64,000 bases of DNA from Monodelphis domestica (taxonomy: Eukaryota; Chordata; Mammalia; Didelphimorphia; Didelphidae): the NCBI RefSeq assembly GCF_027887165.1, contig NC_077230.1, positions 345,431,850-345,495,849 on the forward strand. The letters are read 5' to 3'. Under the pieces are notes generated by a model. The model was not told the origin of the DNA. It did no database searches and saw only the letters and a program-made list of their open reading frames with translations. Of this stretch, positions 58,526 through 64,000 are shown piece by piece; positions within the stretch are counted from its first letter, which is position 1, and each line of letters starts with the position of its first letter. The translations under genes were made by a program, and so were the position numbers.

Positions 58526-59037
58526 CTTCAGACAAACAGCAGGTGTTCCTCAGCCTTGGACATCTGGGGCTGTGTCCCAGCTGGAGCTGGTCCCCTGAGG
58601 CACACCCCCTCTTCCTCTTGGTACAACTTTCTCTTTAATTTACACAAGAGATAGAATGGGGAGATTCCCACTTCTCTCCCACTCTCTGTTTCTGGCAGGC
58701 CATAGGGTGAGAGGTCTCATATCCCTGCCCTCCATCCCTATCCCTTGCCCATTTTCCTTGCCCCTGATTCCTCCCTGTCCTCAGTCAACAAACATTTACT
58801 AAAGGCTTACTGTGTGTTAGTGAGTGCCAGGGGTACATAGGAAAACCGGAGGAGCTCCCGTCTTAATAAGAGAGGCAGCAAGTTCTGCAGGAGATGGAAA
58901 GCCAGAAGAGAATCCCAGCAAGAAGGCACTGGTGGGGGTGGGAGGTACTGGCAAAGGACTAGAGTGGAAGGTGGCACTGGAGGTGAGCCTTGAAGGAGGT
59001 CAGGAAAGCTAGAAGGCAGCAGTGAGGAAGAAGAGTG
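58526..59037. other. CHRDL2 intron 2, no gene seen
   Basis: GC-moderate single-copy sequence with a SINE trace at about 58785-58870 ('caacaaacatttactaaagg'). No exon. Confidence 0.4.
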
Positions 59038-59790
59038 TTGTTAGATTTAAATTAATATCTACCAGTTCTTATTTTCCACAAAATAATCACTTGAAATAGA
59101 AAAGGTAGATAAGCATAGATTTAAAGTCTCTTTCTTACTCTAAATATGACCACATGTGGTTCATCCTGCCAGATCCTCTGTCCATCCCTCACCTGCCTGC
59201 TCAAGGAAGTAGTGAGTCCAAAAAAAGACCCCAGTGGGCTCCACCCACCCTCTTTTATTTATATTCATGGATGCAGCACTGGCATATGAAAAATGGGATG
59301 AACCTCTGCTTCAGTCTGGGGGGGAAGGAATGAAATTCCCTCCATACCATCCCTCCTGTAATCCTTTAGGAGACTAGTCTCCCAAATGGATCATTTAAAC
59401 ATAACTATCTTATACCTCTAATATCTTCTAGCTAAAAGTACATACAATATTGCACTCTCTAAGAGGAAGCTACAATAGTTAGAGATAAGAGGGAAATAGA
59501 GGAAGAAGAAAACCAAAACTGGTTGATAGACTCATTGACAAAATGCCAATTAGAGGGCAGTCCCCTTTGGCATAAGAGATACCTTCAGAATAATATGTTC
59601 AGCCCCTTTCAGTTCAGTTCAGTACATTCTGGATCTTTTGATGCAGTGTGTGGCTTCTGCAGGCAGCTTTATAGCACCTTCTCCAAAAGGATCCACTTTC
59701 TTGATTCAGTGTGTTGGCAAGTTTCTTTTCCTGAAATTTCTCCAAAAGTTTTAAAATCTTGGATGTTAGGATAATTACACAGCATCCCAG
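59038..59790 (-). mobile_element. ERV LTR plus 3' internal segment, related to ERV-A
   Basis: The right part (59342-59785) matches the LTR-proximal internal segment of ERV-A at 672-1105 in the same orientation. The left part (about 59038-59340) is a different LTR-like block with a minus-strand TATAAATA at 59256-59263. A purine-rich run adjoins the boundary on the minus strand, as a polypurine tract would. No gag or pol remains. LTR boundaries are approximate. Confidence 0.6.
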
Positions 59791-60134
59791 ACCCTTGTCC
59801 CTGGGGGACAGCAGCCACGGAGGAGGTACTGAGGCAGGAGCTGGAGTGATCTGCTGTCACCCTTTTAATACTTAGTATTCTTGAACTTTGCCAGGAAAAT
59901 CAGATGTACCAGTCTAGAGTGTGAAGAATCTTTTTTCCCCCCTTCTAAAAAGTGGGGACATTCACATACTGATCCCTGGTACCAAAGGATGGAGATAGAC
60001 CTAATTGTTGAGAAAGAGAAAAGGCAGGTTATTTCAGACCAAGGAGGAAAAGTAGGAAACATTAGAAGATGAAAGTAGTATTTAGATTTGCCTAGTTAAC
60101 AGACAAATTATGGGGATAAGCAGAAAGCTTGATG
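59791..60134. other. CHRDL2 intron 2, no gene seen
   Basis: Short opposite-strand frames without motifs; possibly further ERV sequence. Confidence 0.35.
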
Positions 60135-60365
60135 GGGCAGTTAGATGGCTCAGATGGGGGTTAGGTGACTTGCCCAGGATCACACAGCTAGGAAGTGTCT
60201 GTCCAGAGGGTCCTGGGTTTAAATCTGGCCTCAGATACTTCCTAGCTGTGTGATCCTTGGCAAGTCACCTAACCTCCATAGTCTGACCCTTACCATTCTT
60301 CTGCCTGGGAACCAATAATTATTATTGATTCCAAGATAGACTGTAAGGGTTTTAAAAAAAAGTTT
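60135..60365 (+). mobile_element. tRNA-derived SINE with internal rearrangement
   Basis: The head 'ggggcagttagatggctcag' is followed by a reversed-type segment ('gttaggtgacttgcccagg', 'cacacagctaggaagtgtc') before the normal 'gggtttaaatctggcctcag', 'gcaagtcacctaacctcc' and 'attgattccaagatag' parts. A small inverted SINE piece seems to be included. Confidence 0.75.
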
Positions 60366-60439
60366 GACATCACTGGTAAGAAAGCTAATGCAGTCCTATG
60401 ATACATGAATAGAAGTTATGTTAGACAAGGAAGGAGAAG

Positions 60440-60680
60440 CATATAAATATTTATATAGCAATTACTATGTGCCAGGTACCTTACACATATTATCTCATTT
60501 AATCCTCACAACCTTGCTAAGTGTTGTATTATCCCTATTTTACAACTGAGGAAACTGAGGCATACAGAGGTTAGGTATCTTGCCCAGGGTCACACAGTAA
60601 ATATCTGAAACCAGTTTGGAACTCATGCCTTCCTGCTCCAGGCTGGCACTATCCACTGTATCGCCTAGCTGCCTCAATTT
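60440..60680 (+). mobile_element. MIR/CORE-type SINE
   Basis: 'attactatgtgccaggtacc', 'attatctcatttaatcctc', 'gaggaaactgaggcatac', 'cttgcccagggtcacac' and 'ggaactcatgcc', ending 'gcctagctgcct'. Confidence 0.75.
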
Positions 60681-61686
60681 CAGGGCAATTGTGCTGAGGG
60701 AACAGGTAGGCAGAAGCTGTTGCCAGTAGATCTAGGCAGGGCATCTACCTTTGGAGGCTTGTTGCAGGTTACAGACGATGTCAGGGATATCCCAGGTCTC
60801 CAAGCTAATGGACTGGAAACTGGTTGTTATGTCCCAACTACAGAACTGAGTGTGTTTGAAGGAGGGAGAGCAAGAGGTCTAGGTGGGGCAGAGCAGTGCA
60901 GTTCTGGGAAGCCTACTTGCCCACACTGGTTTTCTCCCATGATATATGTTTCTGGAGGGGTTTTCTATGTTGAGCTCTAGTGGAAGATGCCTGAGGACTT
61001 GGGTACAGAGTCATTATTAACCAGGACTAAACCATGATGGCTCTGGGTTACAAATCAAGGGTAGTGATATTCTTGCTTAACAACACCTTCCAAACATTTC
61101 CCTATCGTTTTGGGAGGTCCTGGGAGCACATTGTCCAGAAGGAAGATGTTGATCATCTTCTTGAACCCTCAAGGTCACACTGCATCTGGCTGACTTCATT
61201 TCTCACTTACTCCATGAGCACTGGAGCTCACAGGGACATAGCCCCACTCAGGAACTCAATTGCATTTGCCACTAACTATACTTGGACCTGAGCGCTAGTC
61301 CATTGGCTTCTCCCTAGCACTTTCTTTTCTCATTATAGAGACTACTAGGGACCAAAAATATGTTGCCACTCAGTTAACTCAGGGCCTTTTAGGGTTGGAA
61401 TCAGTCACTCTAAATCCAGAATCGGCTCTAGTTCCAACGGCCCTTCCCCTACATTCTTCCTTCCTTGCTAATTCCCTCCTAGGCTATTCCCAGGAACCTG
61501 TGGTTGGTACATGGATGCCCTTCCTCCCTCACCTTCACTGGTGTCCTACTCCCACTCCAGCCTCATTAGTAACGACTCCACGCCCATTCCTTCTTGTATA
61601 TCCCCATTGAATTTCTCTGAGCAATCAATCACTTCTTCACAAATATATCGAGGACACTAATCCCACCTCATTACCCCTCAAAAGAT

Positions 61687-61688
<2 letters not shown>
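60681..61688. other. CHRDL2 intron 2, unrecognised
   Basis: About 1 kb with three plus-strand frames of 70-86 codons, none with a recognisable domain. No CHRDL2 exon 3 was seen. Confidence 0.35.
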
Positions 61689-61717
<29 letters not shown>

Positions 61718-61745
61718 AGGGAGGGAGGGAGGGAGAGAGAGGAGG
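61689..61745. repeat. (GA)n(GGGA)n microsatellite
   Basis: About 11 GA units followed by GGGA units. Confidence 0.95.
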
Positions 61746-63145
61746 AGATCCCCACACTGGGATCTAAATGTATGGTCTGATTTGAGCAGAAGATACTCAT
61801 GCTAGGGAGGAGTTACAGAACTATATAGACACATAACACAAATGTGGGGATAAAGAAGAAAGGGATGCTGGGAGATAGAGTTCAAGAATACAAAATTTTC
61901 TAATTACACACTTTATTTCCCTAAGTGCTGTTCCTCACCAGTGAGGTATTAAAGGTATACTGCAGTCAATGAAGAACGTTGATTGCTTTAGAAGTAACTT
62001 CCTAGCTGTGTGATCCTGAGCAGGTCATTTAACCCCCATTACCTAGCCCTTACCACTCTTCTACATTGGAACAACAATAACAACAAAAAGCATTGATAGA
62101 TCTTTTCATTTCCCCCCTTATCTGCTGCCCTTCCAGTTGCATCTCTAAATGCTCTTATAATCCGGTTTATTTGGGTGTCATGCAAACCTTTTTGCAACTT
62201 GTTTTCCCCGCAGCTGCTATTTGTTGTTTTCTGAGGCAATTTTAATGGTCCTCTTCCTCCTTAGCATTTAATAAATGCATTTATATTTTTAAAAAGCATT
62301 ACTCAAGACGGCTATATCTCTGATTGATTGGGAAAGCAGGTAAATTTCTCATTGAAATGAACTTTGGAATTTTTTTGGCCTCTTTGTAAATGATGATTTC
62401 TTTATGTTGGTTAAACTTTTGTAGGATGTGGTGATAATTGATCTCAATATCTTTTCCTTGATCCATTGCAGTATCTTTTCTGAATAGATAAGATTAGAGT
62501 TAATGTAATTACCCACAACATCTCATTTTTGTACTTTCTTCTAGCTTGGTATTGATCTTAGTCTTTTGACTAATCTAGTTGATCTGATTATACACAGATG
62601 AGTCAGAAATTAATTCTACCTAAATAATCAACCATTTCCTCTCTACTAATATATAGGCAATTTTATTTTTCATTTGGCTGGTGTGTGTCTTGTTCAGTGT
62701 ATACTGAGACTGTGGCTCAGGAAAGGGACTGGACCTGGATATATGATCTGGAAATCAACTACAAAGAGATAATAATTGAACCCATGGATTAATGAATCAA
62801 TGTCTTTGGATCTAGTCATTAAATCAATTGAGAATTTGCCTTAATTATACTATCAACTGGCTTATTTATCACATTTATTGAGATTACCAAGTGAGACAAA
62901 ATATAAGGAAAAAGAGGGTTCCAAGGATAAATCCATGGGGAACCCCCCAAAGTTAATGGGCGTGACCTGGACAAAGAACCAGCAAAAGAGACTAAGAAGG
63001 AATGGCCAGTCAGGTTGGAGGAGAACCAGGAGAGACCAGTGTCATGAAAAACCTGAAGAAAGAAATTTTCTAAAAGAAAATGTTCAGAATCCATAGATAT
63101 GAACCTACTGAGAGTTCTATAGATCTTTCATCTCTTTTATTTATT
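61746..63145. other. CHRDL2 intron 2, SINE fragment and unrecognised sequence
   Basis: A 5'-truncated tRNA-SINE lies at about 61997-62100 ('cttcctagctgtgtgatcc', 'ttaacccccattacctagcc'). The AT-rich remainder, 62280-63140, has no recognisable gene. Confidence 0.5.
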
Positions 63146-63330
63146 TTTTTAAAAACACTTACCTTCTGTCAAAATATTGATTCCAAGGCAGAAGAGTAGT
63201 AAGGGCTAACCAATTGGAGTTAAGTGACTTACCCAGAGTCATACAACTAGAAAGTGTCTACGGACAGATTTGAACTCAGGATCTCCCATATCCAGGCCTG
63301 ACTATCCACTTAGCCATCTAGCTGCCCCTT
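63146..63330 (-). mobile_element. tRNA-derived SINE, minus strand
   Basis: Plus view: 'acacttaccttctgtc', 'attgattccaaggcagaag', 'gttaagtgacttacccaga', 'gatttgaactcagg', 'gccatctagctgcccc'. Confidence 0.88.
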
Positions 63331-63339
63331 CATCTTTTT

Positions 63340-64000
63340 TATTTATTTTTTTCAAAGTATGTCATTTTGTTTGTCTTTAATACACTCCTTTTCCTTTTGA
63401 AAAATTTATTTAATTAGATGATTTAGAATATTTTCAATGGTGACAAGACTCATGTTCTTTCCCTCTCCTCTCCCCAGCCCCCTCCTGTATCTGATGCACA
63501 ATTCCACTGGGTTTTACATGTGTCATTGATTAAGACCTATTTCCATATTATTAATATTTGCACTAGGGTGATTGTTTAGAGTCTACATCCCCAATCATAT
63601 CCCCATCAACACATGTGATCAAGCAGTTGTTTTTCTTCTGTGTTTCTACTTCCACAGTTTTTCCTCTGAATGTGGATAGTGTTCTTTCTCATAGATCCCT
63701 CTGAATTGTTCAGGGTCACTTCATTGCCACTAATGGAGAAATCCATTACATTCGATTGTACCACAGTGCATCAGTCTCTGTGTATAAGGTTCTCCTGGTT
63801 CTGCTCCTTTCACTCTGCATCAATTCCTGGAGGTCATTCTAGTCCCCATGGAATTCCTCCAGTTCATTATTCCTTTGAGCACAATATATTCCATCACCAA
63901 CATATACCACAATGTGTTCAGCCATTCCCCAATCAAAGGGCATCCCCCTCATTTTCCAATTTTTTGCCACCACAAAGAGTGCAGCTATGAATACTTTTGT
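63340..64000 (-). mobile_element. LINE-1 3' end, minus strand, cut by window edge
   Basis: It reads leftward from the edge: terminal ORF2 remnant and 3' UTR matching 20960-21500 (for example 'ccacagtttttcctctgaat' and 'ttccattaca'-type blocks complementary to the plus copy), ending in a T-rich (poly-A in reverse) stretch near 63340-63360. The rest of the element lies beyond 64000. Confidence 0.82.

Noticed and set aside
57871..64000. CHRDL2 exon 3
   Set aside because: I searched for a VWC continuation with the expected paired-cysteine pattern behind an acceptor and found none. The apparent 'gctgctgtacc' near 58375 after a 'ctgcag' does not continue as VWC.

Overview
This is a vertebrate, almost certainly marsupial, genomic window. 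It is repeat-dense and contains one recognisable protein-coding gene in part: the 5' end of CHRDL2 (chordin-like 2) on the plus strand. The marsupial call rests on many copies of a tRNA-derived SINE of metatherian type, numerous LINE-1 3' ends with the same non-human consensus, MIR-type CORE-SINEs everywhere, and two hAT transposon groups known from opossum: a SPIN-type element and two OposCharlie-type elements. I cannot fix the species.

Layout. 1-5.1 kb: a LINE-1 3' end, then a broken minus-strand endogenous retrovirus (ERV-A) between two ~305-bp LTRs, with a gag nucleocapsid remnant. 5.1-13.7 kb: LINE/SINE remnants and an OposCharlie-type hAT element with 8-bp target duplications. 13.7-18.4 kb: a second minus-strand ERV (ERV-B) with a ~870-bp LTR, a nearly complete but broken gag, and the C-terminal part of integrase. 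Nearly all of pol between them is missing, and the element lies between two arrays of the same TAC/TGC trinucleotide repeat. 18.4-21.5 kb: LINE-1 ORF2 pieces in opposite orientations. 21.5-28.6 kb: old repeats, a 192-bp SPIN-type element with perfect 8-bp target duplications, and simple repeats.

28.6-34.1 kb: a long GA array, a CpG-rich promoter/5'-UTR block, and CHRDL2 exon 1 (30596-30677). A 13-N gap at 31599-31611 separates this block from a second, indel-riddled copy of the same ~2.5 kb. This looks like an unmerged contig overlap, not a biological duplication. 34.1-51.2 kb is CHRDL2 intron 1. It holds GA/purine tracts, a degenerate ~70-bp purine minisatellite, an evenly spaced four-E-box cluster and a ~1-kb 27/29-bp minisatellite. 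Exon 2 is at 51207-51319 and joins exon 1 in frame. 51.3-64 kb is intron 2, carrying SINEs, a second OposCharlie-type element, an LTR fragment related to ERV-A, a near-perfect Maf/CRE palindrome and a LINE-1 3' end cut by the window edge. I did not find exon 3.

The two CHRDL2 exons encode a signal peptide and the first half of the first von Willebrand factor C domain of a secreted BMP antagonist. Nothing else here looks like a functioning host gene. Long open frames in the trinucleotide, GA and 27-bp arrays are products of repeat periodicity.
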